64,000 nt of DNA from Bradyrhizobium diazoefficiens (GCF_016612535.1 NZ_JAENXS010000002.1:2046001-2110000), one strand, 5' to 3'. Shown: positions 44,640 to 53,832, numbered from the stretch's first letter. Made by a program: numbers and translations. The notes: generated by a model from the letters alone, not told the origin.

Positions 44640-46283
44640 TCAGGCGGCCTGATCGACACGCCGGATCGTGTCGCGCCAATTCCACGGCAGAAGCTCGTCG
44701 AGCCGGTGGGCGGGATGCTCTGCGATGCGGTCCAGAACGTCAGCCAACCAGGCTTGCGGGTCGATGTCGTTCATCTTGGCGGTGACGATCAGGCTGTACA
44801 TCAGCGCGGCGCGGTCGCCGCCGCGGTCGGAGCCGCAGAACAGCCAGGACTTCCTGCCGAGCGCGATGCCGCGCAGCGCCCGTTCTGCAGCGTTGTTGGA
44901 TAGACAGATACGGCCGTCGTCGAGGAAGCGGGTGAACGCGCTCCAACGCTTGAGCATGTAGTCCATCGCCTTGGCGACGTCGTTGCCGCGCGATAGCTTG
45001 GCACGTTGCTCACGCATCCAGCCTTCCAGATCGGCAACCAACGGTGCGCTCAGTTCCTGCCGCACGGCCCGGCGCCGTTCCTGCGTCTCGCCATTGATGC
45101 CGCGCTCGATCTCGAACAGAGCATCGATCCGGCGCACGGCTTCAAGCGCCAGGGGCGAGATCACCGCTGGCTTCTTGCCGCCTTGCGCCTTGCGGCGCGC
45201 GTTCTCGGCCAGGTCAGCCAGCACGAAGAACGGCCGCCGAGCGTGGACCCAGCAGGCGGCTTCCAGGATTGGACCCGCATTGCGGCCGGCCTCGTAGAGC
45301 CTGCCATAGCCGCCATAGGCGTCGGCCTGGAAGATCCCGCTGTAGCTCGCCAGATGCGCCTGCGGATGCTCGCCGGCGCGATCGCGTGAGTAGTAAAACA
45401 CAGCCCCTGGCGGGGCCTGTCCGCCGAACGGCTTGTCGTCCCGGACATAGACCCAGATCCGGCCAGTCGAGGTCTTGCCCTTGGCCAGAACCGGCACCGT
45501 GGTGTCGTCGCCGTGCAAGCGCTCGGCGGCGAGCACATGGGCTTCGAGGCGATTGAACAGCGGCATCAGCGCGAGCGTGCAGCCGCCGACCTGGTCGGCA
45601 AGCGTCGACAGGCTGACCGGCACGCCTTCCCAGCCGTAGCGCTCGGCCTGCCGGTTCAGCGGCTGGTGCTGGCCAAACTTCTCGAACAGCACCATCGCCA
45701 GGAAGCTCGGGCCGGCCCAGCCGCGGGCGATGACGTGGAACGGCGCCGGCGCCTGGCTGATCTTCTCGCAGTCCCGACAGCTGAACTTCTCCCGGACGTG
45801 CTGGATCACCTTCCAGGATTTCGGGACCACCTCCAGCGTCTCGGTGATGTCTTCGCCGAGCTTCGACAGCCGCGTCCCGCCGCAGCAGGCGCACGCCATG
45901 GGTCCCGGTACGACCACGCGTTCACGAGGCAGATGATCGGGGAACGGCTTGCGCGATGGCCGCTTGCGGGTGAACGACGCCACGGTCGCCGTCCCGTTCG
46001 CAGTCTTCGCCGCGGCCATTTCGGCTGTCAGTTCGTCCTCGGTCGCAGAGGTCTCGAGTTCCTCCAGCGTTAGCTCAAGCTGATCCAGCAGACGTGCGGT
46101 GCGCTCCGAGCGTGGACCATGCCGATCGCGGTTCAGCCTTTCGATCTGCAGCTTCAGATGCGCGATCAACGCCTGGTCGTCGGACTGCTGGGCGCGCACG
46201 ATGGCGAGTTCAGCGCGCGCCGCAAGCAATGCCGCGTGCAGCGCTTCAATGTCGTCCGGCAGCTTTTCGAGGCCGTCTCCCAT
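44640..46283 (-). CDS. tnpC: IS66 transposase TnpC
   Basis: The 547-residue protein has the IS66 leucine-rich head (LIAHLKLQIERLNRDRHGPRSER), two zinc-binding pairs (CACCGG, CRDCEK), and the DDE core with RLHGDDTTVPV, FQADAYGGYG and NNAAERALRG. The closing C-terminal segment reads AHRLDELLPWNW. The whole frame is intact. It is the third gene in the order tnpA, tnpB, tnpC, after a 70-base gap. Confidence 0.95.
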   Translation of the reverse strand: MGDGLEKLPDDIEALHAALLAARAELAIVRAQQSDDQALIAHLKLQIERLNRDRHGPRSERTARLLDQLELTLEELETSATEDELTAEMAAAKTANGTATVASFTRKRPSRKPFPDHLPRERVVVPGPMACACCGGTRLSKLGEDITETLEVVPKSWKVIQHVREKFSCRDCEKISQAPAPFHVIARGWAGPSFLAMVLFEKFGQHQPLNRQAERYGWEGVPVSLSTLADQVGGCTLALMPLFNRLEAHVLAAERLHGDDTTVPVLAKGKTSTGRIWVYVRDDKPFGGQAPPGAVFYYSRDRAGEHPQAHLASYSGIFQADAYGGYGRLYEAGRNAGPILEAACWVHARRPFFVLADLAENARRKAQGGKKPAVISPLALEAVRRIDALFEIERGINGETQERRRAVRQELSAPLVADLEGWMREQRAKLSRGNDVAKAMDYMLKRWSAFTRFLDDGRICLSNNAAERALRGIALGRKSWLFCGSDRGGDRAALMYSLIVTAKMNDIDPQAWLADVLDRIAEHPAHRLDELLPWNWRDTIRRVDQAA

Positions 46284-46353
46284 GCCTCAATGGAATCATA
46301 AAAGCTGCGATTTGGCGCGTGCTTTTTACAATCTCAGAGGATTTTTGCGCAGC

Positions 46354-46701
46354 CTATCCGGCGCTCTGCGGACGCCAGCTGTGTTGCGGATTGCGCCAGT
46401 CGATCGCTTCCAACAGATAGCCAAGCTGGGCCGCGGTCAACGCCACCACGCCGTCCACCGCCGAAGGCCAGATGAAGCGACCTCGGTCCAGCCGCTTGGT
46501 GTAAAGCGACAAACCGATCCCGTCGTGCCACAACGCCTTAATCAAAGTGCCGGCGCGACCGCGGAACACGAAGACGTCCCCGGCAAACGGATCACGTCCG
46601 AAGCCTTCCTGCACCAGGAGCGCCAGCCCCTGCATACCTTTGCGCATGTCGGTATGCCCGGTCGCGATCCAGATCCGCGCGCCTGCTGCGATCGGGATCA
46701 T
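46354..46701 (-). CDS. tnpB: IS66 accessory protein TnpB
   Basis: The 115-residue protein is the IS66 Orf2 type: ARIWIATGHTDMRKGMQGLA, then GDVFVFRGRAGTLIKALWHD and the LYTKRLDRGRFIWPS segment. It overlaps tnpA by four bases, which implies coupled translation. Confidence 0.93.
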   Translation of the reverse strand: MIPIAAGARIWIATGHTDMRKGMQGLALLVQEGFGRDPFAGDVFVFRGRAGTLIKALWHDGIGLSLYTKRLDRGRFIWPSAVDGVVALTAAQLGYLLEAIDWRNPQHSWRPQSAG

Positions 46702-47111
46702 CGGCGCTCCAGAATGCCGAGCACCCGCGACAACGCGGCCGCGTCGACGTCAACATCTACGATGATCCGGCGATCATTGCCCAGCTCGATCACCATCCGG
46801 CCGCTCGCCCGCGTGGCAGCGGGTATTGGTAGCGCATTCGGCGATGCTGCCGCTCTCACCACGACCGCGGGCACAAATGACGGCTTGGGCTGTTCGGTAG
46901 CCCCACCACCACCCGCAGCGAACAACCGCCGCCACGTCAGCAGCAACGACCGCGATATCCCGTGCCGCCGCGCCGTCGACGAAATCGCCCGCGGCGCGTG
47001 CATGCTCTCAAGCACGATCTTCAGCTTCTCGTCGTCCGTCCAATGACGGCGACGGCCGGTCTCGACCACCTCGAGACGCTCAACCTGAGTACTGAACTTA
47101 TGGCTGTCCAT
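46698..47111 (-). CDS. tnpA: IS66 accessory protein TnpA
   Basis: The 137-residue protein is of the IS66 Orf1 type, with an N-terminal HTH (RRHWTDDEKLKIVLESMHAP, then ISSTARRHGISRSLLLTWRR) and an Ala/Pro-rich linker to a short C-terminal part. It starts about 60 bases inside the right end of the element. Confidence 0.9.
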   Translation of the reverse strand: MDSHKFSTQVERLEVVETGRRRHWTDDEKLKIVLESMHAPRAISSTARRHGISRSLLLTWRRLFAAGGGGATEQPKPSFVPAVVVRAAASPNALPIPAATRASGRMVIELGNDRRIIVDVDVDAAALSRVLGILERR

Positions 47112-47179
47112 AAGTGCTGTTACAAAGCAATCCGCTCAGCCCCACAAGACGGCCCCCCACCGGAGGCAGACTTGCTAAG

Positions 47180-47800
47180 GCGCTCGACCTCGATTTTGCG
47201 GCGCCCCGGTCGCCTAGCGAGAGCATCGTGCTGAACTACGAGCGCACTGACGTGCCCGTGACGGGTTATGACACAATGGTGAAGGGCAAGTTGGTCGAGA
47301 TGCTCGAAAACACAGACGGACTGGCTATTAGCGCCTTATATCGCACTCTCGTTGAGGAAGTTACAGCGCGAACAAACGACACGACGGAATACAGTAGCAT
47401 TGAAGATATATATGCTCGGAAGTCACTGTCTCGGAAAAATCTGGCAGACGTGATTTCTGCTGCTGAGAATAGACGGGGCATTCTCGATAGCTGGTCCATC
47501 ATTGAAGACGAACTCAAGGATGCTGGCCGTTCGATCGCATTTCGAATTAGGCTGAAGACGCAGACAATCACTCATCTTCGCGGCTGTACAAATCGCAGTG
47601 CGAGATCAGTGACGCTCTCCGAAATAGTGAACAAACCTCTCGCCACAATCGAAGCTGCCCTGATGGAATGTGACAAGCTGCTGCCGGTCGTCGACACGGT
47701 CAAAGCTCAGTTACAGATGTCCGAACTATCCAGTTATGACGCAATCGAAATTGATGCCGCCATATTCGTCGAATTGTTTGAGGCCATGAATGGAAAATAA
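47180..47800 (+). pseudogene. DUF4297-type nuclease gene, 3' part
   Basis: This is the continuation of the gene at 44145-44606 on the far side of the IS66 element: ALDLDFAAPRSPSESIVLNYE, then MVKGKLVEMLENTDGLAISALYRTL, RKNLADVISAAENRRGILDSW and a helical end closing with FEAMNGK. It is in the same frame as the 5' part once the element and one copy of TTGCTAAG are removed. No own ribosome site is seen at the boundary. The region after the nuclease domain is unassigned and could contact the ATPase encoded next. Confidence 0.75.
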
Positions 47801-47865
47801 ACGACGCGGGTTGGGACTACGACGATTGCTATTGAATATTGGCGGGGGCAAGCGACGTGCGCACG

Positions 47866-49545
47866 ATGAGGTTCAAGAGAGTCTTTCTTCTATCGCAAGG
47901 AGAGCGACGAGCCTTCACGATGGAGTTCAGCCCGGGCGCAACGGTGCTGGCGGCGGGAAACGGCTTCGGAAAGTCGGCTCTGATAAAGAGCCTCTATGAT
48001 ACATTTGGGGCCGACCCGCATCGGATCGACGAAAGTTGGCGTAAAGCGCATGTTATTTCTGCGGTCGATTTCGAAGTGGCTGGCGACGCATATACCGCTA
48101 TGAAAATCGCGGGCACCTACATGGTGTTCGACGCCACCGGGCAGAAGATCCTCCAAACGACCTCCGTGACTCGGGAGCTGTCGCCTTTCATGGCCGACCT
48201 TCTCGATTTTCGACTACTAATGACCGACAAGCGCGAGCAGGTTCTTATCCCGCCGCCGGCTTACGCATTCGCCCCTTTCTGTATCGATCAAGATAAGAGC
48301 TGGTCCGAACCATGGAAGCCGTTTCGTGGGATGTATCTTCCGAATTCAGATGCAAGCCTCGCCGAGTATCACTCCGGTCTTAAACCCAACGCCTATTACG
48401 TTGCGAGGGCTGAGAGGGATCGACTAGCCGTCGAACTTCGAGGGGTGCAAGCACAGCTTCAGGGGCTCCGAGATGCACTGGAGCAAATTCGTTCCGTGCA
48501 ACCCGAGGCGGGAATTTATTTCGACCTGAAGGATTTCGAGGCCGAGACGAACAGCCTCTTGGCCGAGTGCTCGGAACTGCTCAACCAACAGAATGCCCAC
48601 CGGACAAAATTATCCGAATTGATCGATGCTCGCGCGTTGTGGACGACACAGATAGACATCGCCAAAGCGGCTCTCGCGGAACTTGATGAAGTGTTTAAAA
48701 GCGCAATTGGGCATCCGGCAGACGTTGAATGTCCCACCTGCGGAGAACACTACACAAACGATATTGCTGAACGATTCGGCATTGCGGCAGATACCGAAGC
48801 CCTGATCGGCATCCTCCACCAAGCTAAAGAACAAAAAGACGGGCTTCAGAAGCAGATCGATGCCGCTCAGAAGGAGTTAGGCGATGTCGAGACTGCGCTT
48901 TCCCGTGTTAGGGCGATTCTCTCAACCCGCAAGAATGATGTCACCCTGGAAGAGGTCATGGCTGCGGAGGGCCGCAATGCGGCAAGCCGCGTGCTGCGAG
49001 AGCGCGTGACCCAAATTGAAAGCAAGGTTGGTGCGCTTAGCGCCCGTATCGAGGAACTAAAACTTGCGATGCGCAAATCACTTGACCGTAAGAGGTCTGC
49101 CGCGATTACCGATTTCTTCTTCAGCCGTCTCACAAGCTTTTCGATGAGTCTCGATGTGAGGGTGGAGAGCTCCAAGTCAGGTTCAATCGCGAATGCGCAT
49201 CTAGCTCGTGGCAGTGAAGGGCCGCGTGGTCTCACCGCCTATTCCTACGCTTTCTTACACACGACAAAGGAATTTGGATCGTCGGCATTCTGTCCGATTG
49301 TAATCGATGCCCCCAATCAGCAAGGACAAGATGGACAGCATCTGCCCGCTATTATCTCATTCCTGGTCAAGAAGCGCCCCGAAAACGCGCAGCTGATACT
49401 TGGCGTAGAAGATGCGGTTGGTATCACGACCGATGACGCGGATATCATCGGCGTGGGGGTCCAGAAGCGCCAGCTACTTGACGACAATCAGTTTGCATCT
49501 GTTAGCGAACATTTGCGGCCCTATCTGGCGCAGCTTGTTCTCTAG
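47866..49545 (+). CDS. Rad50/SMC-like AAA ATPase with CxxC motif
   Basis: The 559-residue protein (ATG at 47866; a TTG at 47839 is possible) has Walker A GNGFGKSA at 31-38 and a middle of heptad-like helical segments (about 185-280 and 315-410). Between these lies CPTC (289-292) in ECPTCGEHY, like a zinc hook. After them come a degenerate signature region (EGPRGLTAYSYAFL) and Walker B with VIDAP (D481). It is the RecF/Rad50 head-coil-head layout in small form. It follows the DUF4297-type gene by 65 bases on the same strand, so nuclease and ATPase probably worked as a pair in defence. The ATPase itself appears intact. Confidence 0.8.
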   Translation: MRFKRVFLLSQGERRAFTMEFSPGATVLAAGNGFGKSALIKSLYDTFGADPHRIDESWRKAHVISAVDFEVAGDAYTAMKIAGTYMVFDATGQKILQTTSVTRELSPFMADLLDFRLLMTDKREQVLIPPPAYAFAPFCIDQDKSWSEPWKPFRGMYLPNSDASLAEYHSGLKPNAYYVARAERDRLAVELRGVQAQLQGLRDALEQIRSVQPEAGIYFDLKDFEAETNSLLAECSELLNQQNAHRTKLSELIDARALWTTQIDIAKAALAELDEVFKSAIGHPADVECPTCGEHYTNDIAERFGIAADTEALIGILHQAKEQKDGLQKQIDAAQKELGDVETALSRVRAILSTRKNDVTLEEVMAAEGRNAASRVLRERVTQIESKVGALSARIEELKLAMRKSLDRKRSAAITDFFFSRLTSFSMSLDVRVESSKSGSIANAHLARGSEGPRGLTAYSYAFLHTTKEFGSSAFCPIVIDAPNQQGQDGQHLPAIISFLVKKRPENAQLILGVEDAVGITTDDADIIGVGVQKRQLLDDNQFASVSEHLRPYLAQLVL

Positions 49546-50070
49546 GCCCCGCACTTCAAGAACGTTCTGTGCCGCTTGATGCCCTCAAAATATGAGTGAC
49601 CACCTCGTGGCATCGGCGAGCAGGATTCCCCCAATGCGCCAAGGCGGCCGGTGAGTGGATGAGTGTGCGATTGCATTGTGACCACCATCGTTACGGCAGT
49701 TTGGGATGGTCCGGCTTGGAGCGACAAGGGCACCGGGGATCTCAAAAGATCTCTAACTGGACCTGCTGGCCGCCGGGCCGGCGGTCCACGCGATCAATTA
49801 TCAATTCTGTGCAATCGCCGCAGGAGAATGGGCCTAAGCACAGTGTCAAGTTCGTGCGGCAGTCTGCGTGAAGGATTCCCGATTTCGTCGCGTAGGTAGC
49901 GGAGATCGACCCCACACCGACCGCCAAGGTCGGGCGGCAGTCGTGTTCGCACCAGTCTGCGCCAATCGTCTCTGCGAAACGGGAATTGTTCGGAGTTCGG
50001 CCGGAGACTTTCAATGTTTTCGGCCCAGAGAAATAGAGACTGGGAGTCCGGAGACTAACTAGGATGCCCG
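49546..50070. other. Intergenic region without recognisable genes
   Basis: I see no ORF with coding character, no repeat and no RNA gene here. It forms the right margin of the defence island before the tRNA-Gln gene. Confidence 0.4.
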
Positions 50071-50091
50071 AAAGGCCCGGACATCCGGGCC
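50071..50091 (-). terminator. Terminator of tRNA-Gln
   Basis: GGCCCGG (50074-50080) and CCGGGCC (50085-50091) pair perfectly with a four-base loop and are followed, on the minus strand, by TTTC. It lies 44 bases after the tRNA 3' end. Confidence 0.6.
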
Positions 50092-50134
50092 TGTTCGGCG
50101 CAGGTTGTAGACCTTGGCGAATTACAAGACTGGC

Positions 50135-50209
50135 TGGCTGGGGCGGGAGGGATCGAACCTCCGAATGGCGGAATCAAAATCCGCTGCCTTACCGCTTGGC
50201 TACGCCCCA
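50135..50209 (-). tRNA. tRNA-Gln (anticodon UUG)
   Basis: On the minus strand the sequence folds into a cloverleaf. The acceptor arms TGGGGCG and CGCCCCA, the D arm AGCCAAGCGGTAAGGC, the anticodon loop in GCGGATTTTGATTCCGC with anticodon TTG, and the T arm GGAGGTTCGATCCCTCC are all present. The discriminator is G and CCA is encoded. It reads glutamine CAA codons. A hairpin follows. It borders the accessory island, a common site for integration, although no attachment repeat was found in this window. Confidence 0.95.
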
Positions 50210-50457
50210 TCAGGCGACGAAGGGAACGACGCAAGAACTGGCACCCCAAGAACTTGCACCCGCAGATTCCCTCCGGTCGCAGTCGGTCTATAGGGAGCGG
50301 CGCGGCATTTCAACCGCCTGGAGGGGCAAAATACCACCGGCCCGGAGACCCGCCCGGCCGCGCTCTATCATATCCCCGATCCCGGCTCGTTCCCGCCCAT
50401 TGAGACCTCGGCCGTTTCATGGGAATACGGCGCCAAACCTGTCCTCGGGAGTGAGCC

Positions 50458-52236
50458 ATGACCTACCGCGCGCCGATCTCTGACATGCTGCTGTCGCTCA
50501 ACCATGGCGCCGGCCTCAAGGCCGCCGTGGAGGCCGGTCATTACGGCGATTTCGACGCCGACATCGTCGCCGCCGTGCTGGAAGAAGCCGGCAAGTTCGC
50601 AACGGACGTGCTGGCGCCGCTGAACAAGGTCGGCGACGAGCACGGCATCAAGCTCAGCGACGGCAAGGTCACGACCGCGCCGGGCTGGCCGGATGCCTAC
50701 AGGCGCTGGACCGACGGCGGGTGGAACGCGGTGTCCGGCCCCGAGGATTTCGGCGGCCAGGGCCTGCCGCTCGCGATTAATGCCGCCTGCACCGAGATCT
50801 GGAGTGCCTCCAACGTCGCCTTTGGCCTCTGCCCGCTGCTGACGGCCTCCGCAATGGAGGCGCTGGAGGCGCATGGCAGCGCGGAGCTGAAAAAGATCTA
50901 TCTTGAAAAGCTCGTCTCCGGCGAGTGGACCGGCACGATGCAGCTCACCGAGTCGCAGGCCGGCTCCGACGTCGGCGCGCTGCGAACCCGTGCCGACAGG
51001 CAGGCCGACGGCACCTATCGCATCAAGGGGACGAAGATCTTCATCACCTATGGCGAGCACGACATGACCGACAACATCGTGCATTTCGTGCTGGCACGCC
51101 TGCCGGACGCGCCTGCCGGCACCAAAGGGATTTCGCTGTTCCTCGTGCCGAAATTCATGGTCAATTCCGACGGCTCGCTGGGGCAGCGCAACGACATCTT
51201 TGCCTCCGGCGTTGAGCACAAGCTCGGCATGCACGCCTCCCCCACCTGCACCATGACCATGGGCGACCACGGCGGCGCGATCGGCTTTTTGGTCGGCGAA
51301 GAGAACCAGGGCATGCGCTGCATGTTCACGATGATGAACCAGGCCCGCCTCGGCGTCGGCCTCGAAGGCGTTGGCGTCGCCGATCGCGCCTATCAGCAGG
51401 CCCTGAGTTACGCGCAGGAACGCAAGCAGGGCCGCGCCGTCGGCAAAACGGGCGACGGCTCGGATGCGATCTTCGTGCATCCGGACGTCAAGCGCATGCT
51501 GATGCGGATGCGGGCGCAGACAGCGGCCGCACGCACCATCTGCTATGCGACCGCGGTCGCGATCGACGTCTCGACGCGCGCCAAAGACCCCAAGGTCCGC
51601 GCCGATGCCGCCGCGCGCGCGGCGCTGCTGACGCCGATGGCCAAGGGCTATTCCACCGATATCGGCAACGAGGTCGCCTATCTCGGCGTGCAGGTGCATG
51701 GCGGCATGGGTTTCATCGAAGAGACCGGCGCCGCGCAGCATTATCGCGATGCCCGCATCACCGCGATCTACGAAGGCACCAACGGCATCCAGGCGATCGA
51801 CCTCGTCACCCGCAAGCTCGGGGCCAATGGCGGCGCGTCGGTGTGGGCACTGCTCGACGAGCTCTCCGCCACCGTCAAGCAGGTCGAGGCCTCGAACGAT
51901 CTCGGCTTCGGCACCACCGGCGTGAAATTGCGCGAGGCGGTCGACGCCCTGACGCGCACCAGCAAATGGCTGCTGGAACGTGTTGCCTCTGCACCGAACG
52001 AGGCGCTCGCCGGTGCCACGCCGTATCTCCAGCAGTTCGGCGCCACGCTCGGCGGCTGCATGCTGGCGTCCGAGGCGCTCGCCGCCAAGGCCGACGGCAA
52101 CACCGATGCCGCGCGCTACGTCTCGCTCGCGCGCTTCTTCGCCGAGAACATCACCGTGCAGGCCGGCGCCCTCGAGCGCACCGTGACGGAGAGCGCGGCA
52201 TCGGTGGCAGCGGCGGACGCCGTGCTGTTGGGGTAA
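50458..52236 (+). CDS. Acyl-CoA dehydrogenase (DmdC-like, long form)
   Basis: The 592-residue flavoprotein follows the acyl-CoA dehydrogenase plan. It has an N-terminal helical domain and a middle beta domain (MQLTESQAGSDVGALRT, IKGTKIFITYGEHD). The C-terminal helical domain contains YEGTNGIQAIDLVTRKL, with the probable catalytic base Glu, and a further 130-residue extension is typical of the DmdC/AcdA-like group. FAD-dependent alpha,beta-oxidation of an acyl-CoA is expected, possibly branched or methylthio substrates. GGGAGTGAG precedes the ATG. An enoyl-CoA hydratase gene lies nearby (53833), which fits fatty-acid-type degradation. Confidence 0.93.
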   Translation: MTYRAPISDMLLSLNHGAGLKAAVEAGHYGDFDADIVAAVLEEAGKFATDVLAPLNKVGDEHGIKLSDGKVTTAPGWPDAYRRWTDGGWNAVSGPEDFGGQGLPLAINAACTEIWSASNVAFGLCPLLTASAMEALEAHGSAELKKIYLEKLVSGEWTGTMQLTESQAGSDVGALRTRADRQADGTYRIKGTKIFITYGEHDMTDNIVHFVLARLPDAPAGTKGISLFLVPKFMVNSDGSLGQRNDIFASGVEHKLGMHASPTCTMTMGDHGGAIGFLVGEENQGMRCMFTMMNQARLGVGLEGVGVADRAYQQALSYAQERKQGRAVGKTGDGSDAIFVHPDVKRMLMRMRAQTAAARTICYATAVAIDVSTRAKDPKVRADAAARAALLTPMAKGYSTDIGNEVAYLGVQVHGGMGFIEETGAAQHYRDARITAIYEGTNGIQAIDLVTRKLGANGGASVWALLDELSATVKQVEASNDLGFGTTGVKLREAVDALTRTSKWLLERVASAPNEALAGATPYLQQFGATLGGCMLASEALAAKADGNTDAARYVSLARFFAENITVQAGALERTVTESAASVAAADAVLLG

Positions 52237-52246
52237 GCGAGGCCTG

Positions 52247-52334
52247 CGTAGCCCGGATGGAGCGAAGCGCAATCCGGGGCGGTCGCCGTTCGTGGCACGA
52301 ATCCCGGATTACGCTGCGCTCCATCCGGGCTACG
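52247..52334. repeat. Long palindromic intergenic repeat (REP-like)
   Basis: CGTAGCCCGGATGGAGCG at 52247 is mirrored by CGCTCCATCCGGGCTACG ending at 52334, and the internal CAATCCGGG/CCCGGATT words also pair, so a long hairpin can form. The element lies between convergent genes and includes the MFS stop codon (TAG in GTAGCCC). It may act as a two-way terminator. Confidence 0.75.
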
Positions 52335-53556
52335 AAGCTGTGACCTCGGCCCTTTTCCCCGGCCGCCACAGCACGATTCCGGCCGCGACGACATCGAGCA
52401 CCACGCACATCGCAAACGCCGTCGTGTAATCGCCGCTGATGCTGCGCACGACGCCGACGATGCCGGGGCCAAACGCGCTGACGATACCACTGATCGATGT
52501 CCCCAACCCCATTGCGGCCGCGAAAGCGGCGCTGCCGATCTCGCGCTGGATGATCAAGGGCGGAAACGTGATCATGTTGCCGATGGAGAAACCGTAGACG
52601 GCGCAGCACACGAGCAGCACTGTCGGGCTCGTGCTTTGCAGCAGCACGAACAGCGCCGCCGCCTGGCTGGTCATCGATGCCGCGCAGGCGAGCCGCGGAT
52701 CGAGCCGGTCGACGAACAGGCCGAGCGACAACCGCCCGACCACCGCCATCGCCGCCATGATGGTGACGGCGAGACCCGCAGCGTAACGACCGATCATCGG
52801 CTCGAGGAACGTCACCTGGTGGATGATGAAGCCCATCTGCGCCAACAGCGCGATCGCGATCGGCAGCACCATGGTCCAGAACGATGCGTTGGCGAGCAGC
52901 GCCCGGCGCGAATGACGCGCGGCCTTGCCATCGCGGTGTGCATCTCCGGCTGAATTCAGCGTCGGCCAGCTGGTGAAGACAATAACCACCGGCAACACCA
53001 GCACCACCATCACGATTGTGGCCGCCAGCATGGCGGGGCGGAAGCCGATGCTTGCACTCAGCGCCAGCAGAACCGGAACGAGGACAATGCCGCCGAAGGT
53101 GGCGCCGTTGAAGGCGAGGCTGAGCGCGAGACCGCGGCGCCGCGAGAACCACGTGTTCAGCACCGTCGCGATCACCACCGAGCCCATGCCGGTCCAGCCG
53201 ACCGACATCAGCGCATAGGCGACAAAGAGCTGCCAGGGCGTCTGCATCAGTCCCAGCAGCGCGGTCGATGCGGCCAGCGCCGACAGTCCGCACAGGATCA
53301 GCGCCCGCAGCCCGATGCGGGCGAGCAGATCATCGGTGAAGATGACGAGGACTGAGCTCAGCAGGAACGAGAAGGTGCTGGCTGCGGACACCAGCGTGCC
53401 CGGCCAGCCATGGGCGCGCTGGAGCTCGGCAAGATAGACGCCTTGGCCGTAGAGGCCGAAGCCGAACATGAAAAAGGCCATCAGGAAACAGGCCAGCACC
53501 ACGCGCCAGCCGCGGTAATGCAGCGAGGATTCGTCAACGCCCGTTGCGGCAATCAT
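52330..53556 (-). CDS. MFS transporter
   Basis: The 408-residue protein has about twelve hydrophobic helices in two bundles. The first has the MFS loop LNTWFSRRRGLALSLAFNGA between helices, and the second has VVGRLSLGLFVDRLDPR, resembling the oxalate/formate antiporter or monocarboxylate group. Neighbouring acyl-CoA genes hint at a small organic acid substrate. The stop codon sits in the palindromic repeat. Start 53556 has no clear ribosome site. Confidence 0.85.
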   Translation of the reverse strand: MIAATGVDESSLHYRGWRVVLACFLMAFFMFGFGLYGQGVYLAELQRAHGWPGTLVSAASTFSFLLSSVLVIFTDDLLARIGLRALILCGLSALAASTALLGLMQTPWQLFVAYALMSVGWTGMGSVVIATVLNTWFSRRRGLALSLAFNGATFGGIVLVPVLLALSASIGFRPAMLAATIVMVVLVLPVVIVFTSWPTLNSAGDAHRDGKAARHSRRALLANASFWTMVLPIAIALLAQMGFIIHQVTFLEPMIGRYAAGLAVTIMAAMAVVGRLSLGLFVDRLDPRLACAASMTSQAAALFVLLQSTSPTVLLVCCAVYGFSIGNMITFPPLIIQREIGSAAFAAAMGLGTSISGIVSAFGPGIVGVVRSISGDYTTAFAMCVVLDVVAAGIVLWRPGKRAEVTAS

Positions 53557-53832
53557 CGATCAGCATTGGCCTGATGGCACGAGACGACTGATCGTGCCGC
53601 ACAACCACCGGTTTTTCAATTGAAACATTGTAGCCGATTGTTGCAACGCGCAAAACGCCGCAGCAGATATGATGCAGCTTTCGCGCCATGGTTCCCGGAT
53701 GAATGCGATCATCGGACCGGTATCACTGCCGAAAAGGTCGAGCCGCAGGATTGGCACGCCTGCCGGATCATGTAGGCTGAGCCTCGTAGGACTCGCCGAC
53801 GGCAGGCGCCGCGGCGGCCGCAGGGAGTGTTC

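Larger units (their letters stand above)
44607..47171 (-). mobile_element. IS66-family insertion sequence
   Basis: The element is 2565 bases long, with ends GTAAGCATTCGGTGAG (left) and GTCTGCCTCCGGTGGG (right, other strand). It is flanked by the exact 8-bp duplication TTGCTAAG (44599-44606 and 47172-47179), as expected for IS66. It holds intact tnpA, tnpB and tnpC and therefore looks active. Confidence 0.92.

Noticed and set aside
47790..47999. A 69-codon frame bridging the nuclease gene and the ATPase gene.
   Set aside because: It runs across the start of the ATPase in another frame and is basic low-complexity sequence, so it is a shadow rather than a third component.
49742..50014. A 90-codon cysteine-rich frame on the minus strand.
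   Set aside because: It has no ribosome site, no neighbouring operon and no recognisable pattern; it is probably chance.
26507..50209. A classical tRNA-integrated genomic island with attachment repeats.
   Set aside because: I could not find a second copy of the tRNA-Gln 3' end or a tyrosine integrase in the window; the tRNA neighbourhood alone is not proof.
50368..52272. A very long open frame (634 codons) on the strand opposite the acyl-CoA dehydrogenase gene.
   Set aside because: It is the mirror of a GC-rich gene with strong codon bias. The translation is His/Arg/Gly-rich without domains, while the other strand has all dehydrogenase motifs.
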